Shown one piece after another: positions 16,925 through 25,582 of a stretch of 64,000 nt of DNA. Position 1 is the stretch's first letter. Each line of letters begins with the position of its first letter. Position numbers and translations under genes: made by a program. Source of the DNA: Phytoactinopolyspora halotolerans (GTDB taxonomy: Bacteria; Actinomycetota; Actinomycetes; Jiangellales; Jiangellaceae); NCBI RefSeq assembly GCF_010550675.1, contig NZ_JAAGOA010000004.1, forward strand, positions 1 through 64,000, read 5' to 3'. The notes beneath the pieces were generated by a model. The model made no database searches. It worked only from the letters and a program-made list of their open reading frames with translations, and was not told where the DNA came from.

Positions 16925-16991
16925 GACCGGGCACCTGGAATTCATCGTCGTCGATGAGAAGTTCCCTTGGCTCCATCGGGAGGTGTATGTG

Positions 16992-18509
16992 ATGGCGGTT
17001 GAGTCTCTCGATCGTCGGATTTCGCGCTTTTCGATGGAACGGCCGCGTGTTCCCGCGGTGGTATGTGTCGACGCCCGCGGCGGCGAACGTCGCGTTCTGA
17101 CCTGGAGTGAGCTCGATGCGCGTACACGATCCGGTACGGTGCGCCCGACGCGACCGCGTGGATCACGAACCGATATCGAGCGTGCGGCAGAAGGCCGCCC
17201 GGTCATGCCGGTGCAGGTGACGAACACCATCGACAGCGTGGTGCGGCTGCTCGGCGCGCTGCGAACAGGCTGTACCGTCGCGGTGATCGACGCGAACGCG
17301 CCGCAGCCGGAACTGGACCGCCAGATCGGCGCGATCGACGCTGCGTTCGACGAACTCGTCGGGCCGGCCGCCCCGGCAACGGCCAGCGTGGCGACGACCA
17401 GCCTGGCGACGACCAGCCTGGCCGGGAGATCCGGCGCCGGCCGGTGGATCTTGATGACCGGTGGGTCGACGGGACAACCCCGGCCCGTCGTGGGCCCGCG
17501 GAGCCTCGCCTGGGACACCAGTCGGGGTGTTCCGCTCCTGCTGCGGCTGACCGGATGGCGTCCCGGCCAGGTGCAGCTGGTGATGGGGCCGTTGCACCAC
17601 GCGGCGCCGTTTACCTGCCTGCTGGATGCGATGCTGGGCGGCAACACCGTCGTGATACCGAGTGCGTTCACCCCGGAGCTCCTGTTTGATCTGGTGGACG
17701 AGTTCCGGGTGGAGTGGACGCAGCTGACCCCTGTGCACATGAGACTCGCCGAACCGCTACTCGGCGCGGATGCGTGCCGGTTGCGTAGCCTGCGTGCGGT
17801 GCTGCACACGGCGGCGCCATGCCCGGTTGGCACCAAGACGGCGTGGCTGGACGCGGTCGGCGCCCACCGGCTGTACGAGATGTATGCCGCCACTGAGGGT
17901 ATCGGCACGACGTTGTGCCGTGGACCGGAGTGGCGTGAGCGCCCTGGGACGGTGGGGCGCGGCGTGATGACCCGTATCCGGATCCTCGATGAGCACCTCC
18001 GCGACGTCCCGGTAGGTGAGGTCGGCCAGGTGTATATGCGCGGCCCGGACCGGGCGGTGCCCGCGGCCTGGCCCGCCGGCCGCCCGTCGGCGGGTGCTGC
18101 CGTGACGCGGGGCTTTCGCACCGTCGGCGACCAGGGCCGGTTGGACCGGGACGGATACCTGTACCTGGCTGGGCGGAAGGACGACCTGGTCCTGGTCGGC
18201 GGGGAGAACGTCTACCTGGGCGAGGTCGAGGCGGCCCTGTTCACGCACGGCGGCGTCCGGGATGTGGTCGTGATTGCGGTGGCCGACCCGATGCTGGGCG
18301 CGTCGCTTCGGGCTTACGTGGTGCCGCGGGACGGAGCCCGGCTGGACGAGCGGTCGCTGCGGGCACACTGCCGTCGCCGTCTTCCGCCGTCGAAGACCCC
18401 GCAGGTCTTCGACGTTGTGGACCACGTTCCGCGCAATGCCGCGGGGAAGCTGCAGCGCTTCCGGCTGGGCGGCGTCGCATCTCAACGGTGTGGAGGGGCG
18501 GGAAGATGA
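16992..18509 (+). CDS. Stand-alone adenylate-forming enzyme 1 (AMP-dependent ligase / A domain)
   Basis: A 505-residue ANL-superfamily enzyme that activates a carboxylate as its adenylate, probably for loading on a carrier protein. Visible motifs are the phosphate loop MTGGSTGQPRP (A3), YEMYAATEG (A5), TVGDQGRLDRDGYLYLAGRK (A7/A8 hinge) and the catalytic Lys in NAAGKLQRF (A10). The ATG at 16992 has GGGAGGTG six bases upstream. An unusual ATTSLATTSLA repeat lies just before the A3 loop. The stop overlaps the next ATG (ATGA), so it is coupled to a carrier protein that it may load. Substrate cannot be read from the sequence by eye. Confidence 0.88.
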   Translation: MAVESLDRRISRFSMERPRVPAVVCVDARGGERRVLTWSELDARTRSGTVRPTRPRGSRTDIERAAEGRPVMPVQVTNTIDSVVRLLGALRTGCTVAVIDANAPQPELDRQIGAIDAAFDELVGPAAPATASVATTSLATTSLAGRSGAGRWILMTGGSTGQPRPVVGPRSLAWDTSRGVPLLLRLTGWRPGQVQLVMGPLHHAAPFTCLLDAMLGGNTVVIPSAFTPELLFDLVDEFRVEWTQLTPVHMRLAEPLLGADACRLRSLRAVLHTAAPCPVGTKTAWLDAVGAHRLYEMYAATEGIGTTLCRGPEWRERPGTVGRGVMTRIRILDEHLRDVPVGEVGQVYMRGPDRAVPAAWPAGRPSAGAAVTRGFRTVGDQGRLDRDGYLYLAGRKDDLVLVGGENVYLGEVEAALFTHGGVRDVVVIAVADPMLGASLRAYVVPRDGARLDERSLRAHCRRRLPPSKTPQVFDVVDHVPRNAAGKLQRFRLGGVASQRCGGAGR

Positions 18510-19051
18510 TCGACGGCACACAAGTGGTGGACGTGCTCGGCCGGCACCCGGACGTGCTCCGTGCCGTTGTCATTCAGACCGAGGTGCGTGGAGCGCCGGC
18601 CGTGCTCGCGCTGGTTGAGGTTCGCGGCTACGTCGGCGCGCCGCAGTTGCGCGAATACGCCTGGCGGGAACTGGGCCAGGACCATGCCCCGGACGGCGTG
18701 CTGGTGGTGGATCGCATACCTGATACGAACGGCGCGAGCATGGGCGACGGCGATCTCGCCGCCGTCCGGGAGGCGGTCCGTGACGGTGCCGGCGGTCTGC
18801 TGTACAGCCCGCCCGCCGACCCCCTGGAGGCCATCGTCGCGCAGGTGTGGGCGCGCGTGATGAAGCTGGAAAGGGTCGGGGTGGACGACGATTTCCTGGA
18901 CGTCGGCGGCGACTCCGGCGTGGCCGTGCGGATCGTCACCGAACTGGAGCGACGGTTCGATGCCCTGATCGACATCCGGGATCTGGTGGAGCAGGGTACC
19001 GTGCGGCGGCTCGCCGCACTGCTGCGGGAACGCGGCGTGCGGGCCGGGTGA
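18506..19051 (+). CDS. Fusion of AMP-ligase C-subdomain and peptidyl carrier protein
   Basis: A 181-residue two-part protein. Residues ~1-95 look like the small C-terminal subdomain of an adenylation enzyme (PDVLRAVVIQTEVRGAPAVL, then VLVVDRIPDTNG). Residues ~103-180 are a carrier domain with DDDFLDVGGDSGVAVRIV, where Ser137 is the expected phosphopantetheine site. No N-terminal ATP-binding subdomain is present, so it cannot activate a substrate alone. The C-subdomain may help it dock to one of the stand-alone ligases. ATGA overlap with the preceding ligase implies coupling. A decayed A-PCP didomain is another explanation. Confidence 0.85.
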   Translation: MIDGTQVVDVLGRHPDVLRAVVIQTEVRGAPAVLALVEVRGYVGAPQLREYAWRELGQDHAPDGVLVVDRIPDTNGASMGDGDLAAVREAVRDGAGGLLYSPPADPLEAIVAQVWARVMKLERVGVDDDFLDVGGDSGVAVRIVTELERRFDALIDIRDLVEQGTVRRLAALLRERGVRAG

Positions 19052-19148
19052 CCGCGCGGGATTGGATTGCCGCGCACGGACGGACAGCCGCGCGGGGACG
19101 GACAGCTGTGTGGAACGGGTACCCGTGCGTGGAGAGGAGCCGCATACC

Positions 19149-20615
19149 GTGGATCCGATCGCATTACATGCTGGCGAGCAACCCGCGCTGGTGCTCGAGG
19201 ATGGACGCACGTTAAGCCACCGTGAGCTGGTGCGCCTGGTGGACCGCGTAGGTCTCCTCCTCCCGGCGGAGCGGAAGTGCTTGGTGGCGCTGCTCGGCGA
19301 TCGCGAGATGGGTACCGTGCTGGGATACCTTGCCGGGTTGCGGTGCGGACACGCGGTGGCCTGGTTCGGGGCGGCAGCGGACCGCGGGCGACGAGCGTCG
19401 CTGGTGAACAGGTATGCGCCGGAGGTCGTGATCGGCCCGGAACCGGACATCGCGGCCGTCGTCGCCGACGACTTCCCCGGCGCATACCGTCGGCTGGATG
19501 CCGGCATCGGTGTCGGCGCGGACCGCATCCGCATCGCCGTGGCTCACGACGTCACGGCTCACCCGGAGGTTGCGCCCGGAACCAGCCTGGTGTTGCTGAC
19601 CTCAGGCTCGGAGAGCGGCGGACGCGCGGTACGCCTCTCGGCGAAGTCGATCGCGGCGAACTGCCGCGGCGTCCAAGAAGCGTTGCGGATCGATACGCGG
19701 TCACGAGCTGCTACTTCGCTGCCGCTGTTCTATACCTATGGGTTGTCCGTGCTGAACAGCCATCTCTCGGCCGGGGCGACGGTGCTGCTCACCGCCGCCC
19801 CGGCGACCGGGATCGGGTTCTGGAATCTGTTCGCGGCCGCGGGCTGTGACACATTCGCCGGCGTCCCCGCTCACTTCGACTGGTTCGCCAGGTCCCGGCT
19901 GCCGTGGGACGACGTTGCGTCGTTGCGTTCGATGACCGTCTCCGGCGGCCGCTTGCGCGCCGCACTGGCCCGGCGCTTCCATGCCCGGTGCAGCGAAACC
20001 GCACGTCGCTTCTACAAGATGTACGGCCAGACCGAGGCCACGGCCCGGATCACTGTGCTGCAGCCGGAGGACTTCGCCGCTCATGGTGATTCTGTCGGTC
20101 GCGTGCTGACCGGCGGTCGGGTGACGATCGAGCACACACAAGGAGAAGACGGGATGGGGCGGATCGTGTACCGCGGCCCGTGCGCGATGCAGGGGTATGC
20201 ATCCGGCCGCGCCGACTTGGCCCTCGCCGATGAGATGCGGGGCACCGTCGATACCGGGGACCTGGGGGTTCTGCGCGAGGGCTTCCTCTACCTGGCCGGG
20301 CGCGCCGGACGTTTCGTCAAGCCAGGTGGGATCCGGGTCTCGCTGGATGCCGTCGAAGAGGCCTTCGCCGCGGTGACGCCCGCCGCGGCCGTGGGCACGG
20401 TGGACGAACGGGCGCACGTCTTCGTCGAGCCCGCGCCCACGGCGGAGATCGAGGCGGTGCGGCGAGGCCTGCTGAGCGAGCTGCGGCTGGCGCCGCGGGC
20501 CGTACGCGTGCACGTCATTCCGAACCTGCCGGTCCGGGGGAGCGGCAAACCCGACTACCGGCTGTTACGGAGCCGGGCGACGATGACCGAGAAGTGCTGG
20601 ACCGAGGGGCGCTGA
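19149..20615 (+). CDS. Stand-alone adenylate-forming enzyme 2
   Basis: A 488-residue ANL-superfamily protein. The A3 loop is atypical (LLTSGSESGGRAVRLS, lacking the usual PKG). YKMYGQTEA (A5), TVDTGDLGVLREGFLYLAGR (A7/A8) and a Lys in RGSGKPDYRLL (A10) are present. The GTG at 19149 is chosen because GAGAGGAG lies nine bases upstream; an upstream GTG at 19128 is possible. The next gene, a carrier protein, starts one base after its stop, so this ligase probably loads that carrier. The altered phosphate loop may lower activity or reflect a specialised substrate. Confidence 0.85.
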   Translation: MDPIALHAGEQPALVLEDGRTLSHRELVRLVDRVGLLLPAERKCLVALLGDREMGTVLGYLAGLRCGHAVAWFGAAADRGRRASLVNRYAPEVVIGPEPDIAAVVADDFPGAYRRLDAGIGVGADRIRIAVAHDVTAHPEVAPGTSLVLLTSGSESGGRAVRLSAKSIAANCRGVQEALRIDTRSRAATSLPLFYTYGLSVLNSHLSAGATVLLTAAPATGIGFWNLFAAAGCDTFAGVPAHFDWFARSRLPWDDVASLRSMTVSGGRLRAALARRFHARCSETARRFYKMYGQTEATARITVLQPEDFAAHGDSVGRVLTGGRVTIEHTQGEDGMGRIVYRGPCAMQGYASGRADLALADEMRGTVDTGDLGVLREGFLYLAGRAGRFVKPGGIRVSLDAVEEAFAAVTPAAAVGTVDERAHVFVEPAPTAEIEAVRRGLLSELRLAPRAVRVHVIPNLPVRGSGKPDYRLLRSRATMTEKCWTEGR

Positions 20616-20852
20616 ATGGCACACGCCGACGGTGATCGAGAGGCACTGCAGGAGATCTGGTGCGACCTGCTGGGAATCGAGGAGGTCCACGCCGGCGACG
20701 ATTTCTTCGTGGCCGGCGGTGCGTCGCTGACGGCGCTCACACTCGTCTCCCGGATATGGGACCGCATAGGTGTCCAGATCGATCTGGAAGACGTGTACGA
20801 GAACGCGACATTCGATGCGCTGTGTCGGCGCGTAGCGGCCGGCCGGTCATGA
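20616..20852 (+). CDS. Stand-alone peptidyl/acyl carrier protein
   Basis: A 78-residue carrier protein with the four-helix pattern and the attachment motif AGGASLTALTLV; Ser37 is the predicted phosphopantetheine site. It needs a 4'-phosphopantetheinyl transferase, which is not in the window. It follows ligase 2 with no gap and is therefore its likely partner. GAGGGG upstream serves as ribosome binding site. Confidence 0.9.
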   Translation: MAHADGDREALQEIWCDLLGIEEVHAGDDFFVAGGASLTALTLVSRIWDRIGVQIDLEDVYENATFDALCRRVAAGRS

Positions 20853-21029
20853 ACATTGACGCCTATGTCGCGATTCGGTTGAATGATCGCCATTCCGAGA
20901 TTCTCTTTTCGGATTTCGAATGTGCAGCAAGGCCGTGTCGGTTGTGGGGGTCGACCGGGCGTATCTGTGGCAAAGCGCGTGTCGGTTTGGGGGCGGAATG
21001 CGCTGGGGCGGAGAAAAAGGGGTCGAGAG

Positions 21030-22781
21030 ATGCCAGGCGAAGGTTTTTATATCGGGATATCCGAAGGTCCCGTCGATCCGGCGGCGGCCGTGGTGCGCGA
21101 CGGCCACGTCGTCGCATATGCGGAGGAAGAACGGCTGGTACGGGTCAAGCACGCGTATGGGCGGTATCCGATCCGGGCGCTGCGATACTGCTTGGACTCG
21201 GCCGGGGTCACGCTGTGCGACGTAGCCGCCGTCGGCATCGGCTGGAATGTCGACGAATATACTGACGGTACGGTGGGCGAATTCTTCGCATACTTGGCGA
21301 GCATATGGCCCGTCGATCACGCGACCCAGCGCTGGCAGCGCGCCACAATGGAGCGGTTCACCCGGCGCGCGTTGGTCGCCCGGCACCATCGGCAATGGCG
21401 GCGGCATTTCGGCGATATAGCCATGCCGCCCATAACGTGGGCTCCGCACCATTTCACCCACGCCTTCCAGGCTTCGATGCAGGCACCGTTCGACCCGGCG
21501 CTGGTGCTGACCGTGGACGGTTCCGGCGACGTGCACACCACCGTGCTGTGGCTGCGTTCCGGCGCGAGGCTGGAGCGACTGCGAGAGATCCGCATGCCGC
21601 ACTCCCTGGGCTGGTTCTACGCGGCGTTCACCGAGTACCTCGGCTTTGACGCCTACGACGGCGAATACCAGGTGATGGGGCTGGCCGCGCACGGCTCACC
21701 CGATGCTGCGCTGGCTGCCGCGGTCGGGAAGGTACTGCTTCCCGCCGAGGACGGCATCGAGTTCAGGCTGGACCCGTCGTACATCCACTACGGCACCCAC
21801 TCCTGGTCCGGGCGCTTCACCGATGCCCTGGTCGATCTGCTCGGACGTCCGCCCAGGTCGCCCGGGGCGGAGGTGGACGGCTGGCACCGGGACCTGGCAT
21901 TCAGCGTGCAGCGAGCCTTGGAGGAGGCGGCCTGCCGGTTGGTGCGCTGGGGGGTCGAGCGCACCGGCGTCCGCAGCCTCTGCATCGGAGGCGGCGTCGG
22001 GCTGAACGTCGCCATGAACGCCCGCCTGCTGGAGGACAGCGGGGTGGAACGTCTCTTCGCTCATCCGCTGTGCGCGGACAGCGGCGCCGCGGCAGGGGTG
22101 GCGCTGGCAGTCTGCGCACGAGAGACGGGCGCGGCGCCGGAGCCGCTGACCACGCTGGCGCTCGGGCCGGAATTCGGCGAACACGAGATCAAAGCGGTGC
22201 TGGACGGATGCCACCTTGATTACGACCGGCCCATCGATCTGGCGGAAGCGGTGGCACGGGACCTGGCCGCCGGGTGGATCGTCGGCTGTTTTCAGGGCCG
22301 TATGGAGGCGGGGCCGCGAGCTCTCGGTCAGCGCAGCATCCTCGCGGACCCCCGATCCGTGACGATCCGGGACCGGGTCAACGAGGCCGTCAAACAGCGC
22401 GAGGACTGGCGGCCGTTCGGCCCGGCGGTATTGGCCGAGGCCGAGCCGCGCTACTTCGGCCACGGCCACGACTCGCGGTTCATGACCCTTGCGCTCCGGG
22501 CGAACCAGCGGCTGGTGGACGAGGCGCCCGCGGTCGTGCACACCGACGGGACCGCACGAGCGCAGCTGGTGCACCGAGAATCCAGTCCGGAGCTGCATGC
22601 CGTGTTGACCGCGTTCGGACGGCTGACCGGTGTGCCGGTGCTGCTCAACACATCGTTCAACGTCAAGGGTGAGCCGATGGTCTGCACCCCGCAGGACGCG
22701 ATCCGGACCTTCTTCGCCACCGGCCTGGATGCGCTCGCCATCGGACCGTACCTGGTCCGCAAGTCCGCACTGGCCGGTTGA
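21030..22781 (+). CDS. Carbamoyltransferase, NodU/TobZ family
   Basis: A 583-residue cytoplasmic enzyme that transfers a carbamoyl group, made from carbamoyl phosphate and ATP via carbamoyl adenylate, to a hydroxyl group of a sugar or similar acceptor. The N-terminal Kae1-like domain begins YIGISEGPVDPAAAVVRDG and has the metal-binding HHFTHA and VDGSGD motifs. The C-terminal part shows GGVGLNVAMNARL, EAGPRALGQRSILADPR and LLNTSFNVKGEPMV. Length fits the family (~570). The ATG at 21030 has AAGGGG seven bases upstream. About 175 bp of non-coding DNA precede it. Relatives act in tobramycin, novobiocin and Nod-factor pathways, so the product here probably carries a carbamoyl ester. Confidence 0.95.
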   Translation: MPGEGFYIGISEGPVDPAAAVVRDGHVVAYAEEERLVRVKHAYGRYPIRALRYCLDSAGVTLCDVAAVGIGWNVDEYTDGTVGEFFAYLASIWPVDHATQRWQRATMERFTRRALVARHHRQWRRHFGDIAMPPITWAPHHFTHAFQASMQAPFDPALVLTVDGSGDVHTTVLWLRSGARLERLREIRMPHSLGWFYAAFTEYLGFDAYDGEYQVMGLAAHGSPDAALAAAVGKVLLPAEDGIEFRLDPSYIHYGTHSWSGRFTDALVDLLGRPPRSPGAEVDGWHRDLAFSVQRALEEAACRLVRWGVERTGVRSLCIGGGVGLNVAMNARLLEDSGVERLFAHPLCADSGAAAGVALAVCARETGAAPEPLTTLALGPEFGEHEIKAVLDGCHLDYDRPIDLAEAVARDLAAGWIVGCFQGRMEAGPRALGQRSILADPRSVTIRDRVNEAVKQREDWRPFGPAVLAEAEPRYFGHGHDSRFMTLALRANQRLVDEAPAVVHTDGTARAQLVHRESSPELHAVLTAFGRLTGVPVLLNTSFNVKGEPMVCTPQDAIRTFFATGLDALAIGPYLVRKSALAG

Positions 22782-22799
22782 CGAGGTCTGGAGCCATCG

Positions 22800-24050
22800 A
22801 TGAACCGGATACCGGATGTGGACCGATACGGATTCCCGCTGGGGATGAGCATAGAGTTCCGGCGAGCACTGCGCCGATTCGAACGTTCGGCACTCACCTA
22901 TGGCGGGGTGGACGTCCGGTGCCGGCCATCCGTTCGAAGGTCGCGCCGGGTCAACGTCGTGATTCCGTTCCCACTGCACTACGGCGGCATGCGCGTCCAG
23001 GCCGACGTGGCTCGGACGCTGGCCGAGGCGGGCTACGAGGTGCACGTCTTCCTGATGCGTGCGGCCGACGAGCCGGGGCCGGACCCGGTCCCTCCCGTGC
23101 CGTTCGCGCGCGTCGTGCGGGTGGCCGACCAGGAGACGCTCTGCCGGTACCTGGCCGGTGCGCCGGCGGCCGGCACGGTTGTCGGTGGCTGGATCGACTA
23201 CCTGCCGGCGGCGCAGGCAGGCACGGCACCGGTGATCGGGTACTGCGGCGGTGAGCCGACACTGAACGAGGACAGCAAACTCGACGCCCGGATGCTCACG
23301 TTCCGGGCCGCCGCCCATCGGCTGCCCGACCACCTGCTGACCTGCTCCCGGTTCATCCAGCTGGTGTATCACTGCCGATTCGGACGGAGATCCACGTACG
23401 TGCCGGTCTCCCTGGACGCCGGCGCGTTCGCGGTACGACGGCCGCGGCCGGCGCCCCGGCGGCGCGGGGCGTCGTTCCGGGTGCTGCTGATGGCCTGGGA
23501 CGGGCTGGCGGACAAGGGACTAGGCGAGGCGATCCCGGCGCTGCGCAACGTGTGCCGCGCCGGTGTGGACCTGCGCATCGTCTGGGTGACGCCGAAGCCG
23601 CCCGTGGTCTTCGTCGGCCTCGACTGTGAACTGCATGTCGACCCGCCCCGGCACGAGGTATTCCGCATCCTGGGCTCCTGCGATGTCCTGCTGTACCCGC
23701 CGCGCGTCGACGGCCTCGGCCTGCCGCCGTTGGAGGCGATGGCGGCAGGGGTGCCGGTCGTGGTGACGGGTGGTTCGGGATCGGCGGAATTCGCCCGGGA
23801 CGGAGTGAACGCACTCGTGGTGCCGCCGGGCGACGCCGGAGCGATCGAGCATGCGGTGCGGCGGATGGAATGCGACCTCGAGCTGCGCGCGGCACTGAGG
23901 GCACGTGGCCGGCGGACCGCCGCCCGGTATCACCCGCGAAACGCCGCACCCGCCCTGCTGGCGGCGTTCGGCCGGGTGACCGGGGCCGGCGCCGGACCCG
24001 GCATCCGGGCTGCCACCCGAGCGCACACCGAGGACGGGTGGACGAGATGA
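22800..24050 (+). CDS. Glycosyltransferase family 4-type protein
   Basis: A 416-residue GT-B glycosyltransferase. The N-terminal Rossmann part begins RVNVVIPFPLHYGGMRVQAD. The C-terminal nucleotide-sugar site has the E-x7-E-like pattern in DGLGLPPLEAMAAGVPVVV followed by GSAEF. It is soluble and cytoplasmic or membrane-associated. It is 18 bp downstream of the carbamoyltransferase and overlaps ligase 3 (ATGA). A glycosyltransferase paired with an LmbE-type deacetylase in one operon suggests transfer of N-acetylglucosamine followed by deacetylation, as in several aminoglycoside and thiol pathways; that link is inference. Confidence 0.85.
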   Translation: MNRIPDVDRYGFPLGMSIEFRRALRRFERSALTYGGVDVRCRPSVRRSRRVNVVIPFPLHYGGMRVQADVARTLAEAGYEVHVFLMRAADEPGPDPVPPVPFARVVRVADQETLCRYLAGAPAAGTVVGGWIDYLPAAQAGTAPVIGYCGGEPTLNEDSKLDARMLTFRAAAHRLPDHLLTCSRFIQLVYHCRFGRRSTYVPVSLDAGAFAVRRPRPAPRRRGASFRVLLMAWDGLADKGLGEAIPALRNVCRAGVDLRIVWVTPKPPVVFVGLDCELHVDPPRHEVFRILGSCDVLLYPPRVDGLGLPPLEAMAAGVPVVVTGGSGSAEFARDGVNALVVPPGDAGAIEHAVRRMECDLELRAALRARGRRTAARYHPRNAAPALLAAFGRVTGAGAGPGIRAATRAHTEDGWTR

Positions 24051-25582
24051 ACGTCGCCGACGACGTATCGCGCGTGGCGATGGAGGATCCCGACCGCACC
24101 GCGCTGCTGGCGGCCGGTGAGCGGTGGAGCTACATCGAGTTGCTGGCCGCTGCGACGGCGGAGGAGCGGGCGCTGGAAGGAGCCGGGGTCGGTCCCGGAG
24201 ATCGGGTCGTGTGCATGCTTCCCAATTCCGTGACCTTCATCGCGGTGTACCTCGCCTGCCTGCGCCGCGGATACGTGCTGGTTCCGCTTGCCCCCACGGC
24301 TTCCGAGGACGAGATCCGGCACGTACTCGCGGATAGTGGTGCCGCCGCCGTCGTCGTTCTCGATGAAGTGGCCGATGCGGCCCCGGCCGAGGGCGCCGAC
24401 CAGGTCGGGCCGCTGCGCCGCATCCAGCGCGGCCGGACCGTGCCTCGCCCCGGTGCCGGGAGTCTGCGCGCCGCACAGCGCTCCCTGACCGGGCCGCTCG
24501 ACTTGGACCCTGCCTGGCCTGCGCTGCTGCTGTACACGTCGGGTACCACCGGGCGGCCCAAGGGCGCCTTGCTCTCGCACCGTAACGTGCGGTTCGTCGC
24601 GCGGTCGAAGGTGCGCTACCTCGGACTCCACCACGACGACGTACTGCTGCTCTTCCTGCCGCTGCATCACTGCTTCGGGCTGAACGCGGTGCTCACTCCG
24701 GGCCTGCACGCCGGTGCAGCGGTGGTGGTCAGTGGGCGGTTCGAGCGCGAGCAGACGCTGCGGCTGATCCGCCGGCACGGCGTGACCCGGCTGTTCGCGG
24801 TGCCGCAGGCCTTCAGGATGCTGCTCGACGCCGGCGTCTCTGGGCACCTGGTGCCGAGCGTGCGGTATGCGATGTCCGCCGGTGACACCTTGCCGGATGA
24901 TCTGCACGATCGCTGGGAGCGTCGGATGGGCTGGCCGATCCATCAGGCCTACGGGTTGACCGAGGCCTCGCCGTTCGTCACGTACAACCATCAGCCGCGA
25001 CTCCGTCCGGGCTCGGTGGGAACCGCCATCGATGGCGTACGGGTACAGATCCGCCGGTGTTCCGGTGAACCGGCACCGCGCGGCGAGACCGGGGAGGTGT
25101 GGGTGCGCGGACCGAACGTCATGCTCGGCTATTGGAACGCACCAGGTGCCACCGCTGACGCCATGGTGGACGGTTGGCTCCGCACCGCCGACCACGGCCG
25201 GCTGGACGAGGACGGGTACCTGTACCTGGCCGGACGCTCCAACGAGTTGATCATCGTGCGCGGGCATAACGTGTATGCGGCCGAGGTGGAACGGGTCCTG
25301 CGGGACGACGAGCGCGTGCTGGACGCCGCGGTTTACGGCGTCCAGCACGACCTGACCGGGGAGGTGGTCTGCGCCAGCGTGGTGCCCTCCGCCGCCGGGG
25401 TGGACGCGCAGGCATTGCGGGCCAGGTGCGCGCGCCACCTCGCCGCATACAAGGTGCCGGTGATGATCGATCTGGTCGACGCGTTGCCCACCGGGCGGAC
25501 GGGAAAGACCGATCGGCGGGCGCTGGCCGCTCAGGCACGAGCGCGACGGGCTTATCAGGCCGGTCCGAAAGCCGCGTCGTGA
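24047..25582 (+). CDS. Stand-alone adenylate-forming enzyme 3 (acyl/aryl-CoA ligase-like)
   Basis: A 511-residue ANL enzyme with all canonical motifs: LLYTSGTTGRPKGALLSHRN (A3), HQAYGLTEASPFVTYN (A5), GEVWVRGPNVMLGYW, RTADHGRLDEDGYLYLAGRS (A7/A8) and the catalytic Lys in PTGRTGKTDRRAL (A10). It resembles acyl- or aryl-CoA synthetases more than NRPS A domains and may activate a cinnamate, fatty or beta-amino acid. ATGA overlap with the glycosyltransferase and GTGA overlap with the CapD-like gene place it in the same tightly coupled operon. Confidence 0.9.
   Translation: MNVADDVSRVAMEDPDRTALLAAGERWSYIELLAAATAEERALEGAGVGPGDRVVCMLPNSVTFIAVYLACLRRGYVLVPLAPTASEDEIRHVLADSGAAAVVVLDEVADAAPAEGADQVGPLRRIQRGRTVPRPGAGSLRAAQRSLTGPLDLDPAWPALLLYTSGTTGRPKGALLSHRNVRFVARSKVRYLGLHHDDVLLLFLPLHHCFGLNAVLTPGLHAGAAVVVSGRFEREQTLRLIRRHGVTRLFAVPQAFRMLLDAGVSGHLVPSVRYAMSAGDTLPDDLHDRWERRMGWPIHQAYGLTEASPFVTYNHQPRLRPGSVGTAIDGVRVQIRRCSGEPAPRGETGEVWVRGPNVMLGYWNAPGATADAMVDGWLRTADHGRLDEDGYLYLAGRSNELIIVRGHNVYAAEVERVLRDDERVLDAAVYGVQHDLTGEVVCASVVPSAAGVDAQALRARCARHLAAYKVPVMIDLVDALPTGRTGKTDRRALAAQARARRAYQAGPKAAS

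Noticed and set aside
20849-21029. Frame starting at ATGA after the carrier protein and reading into the carbamoyltransferase region
   Set aside because: Start context fits coupling, but the sequence becomes Arg/Gly-rich and out of frame with the real carbamoyltransferase; it is probably leader DNA.
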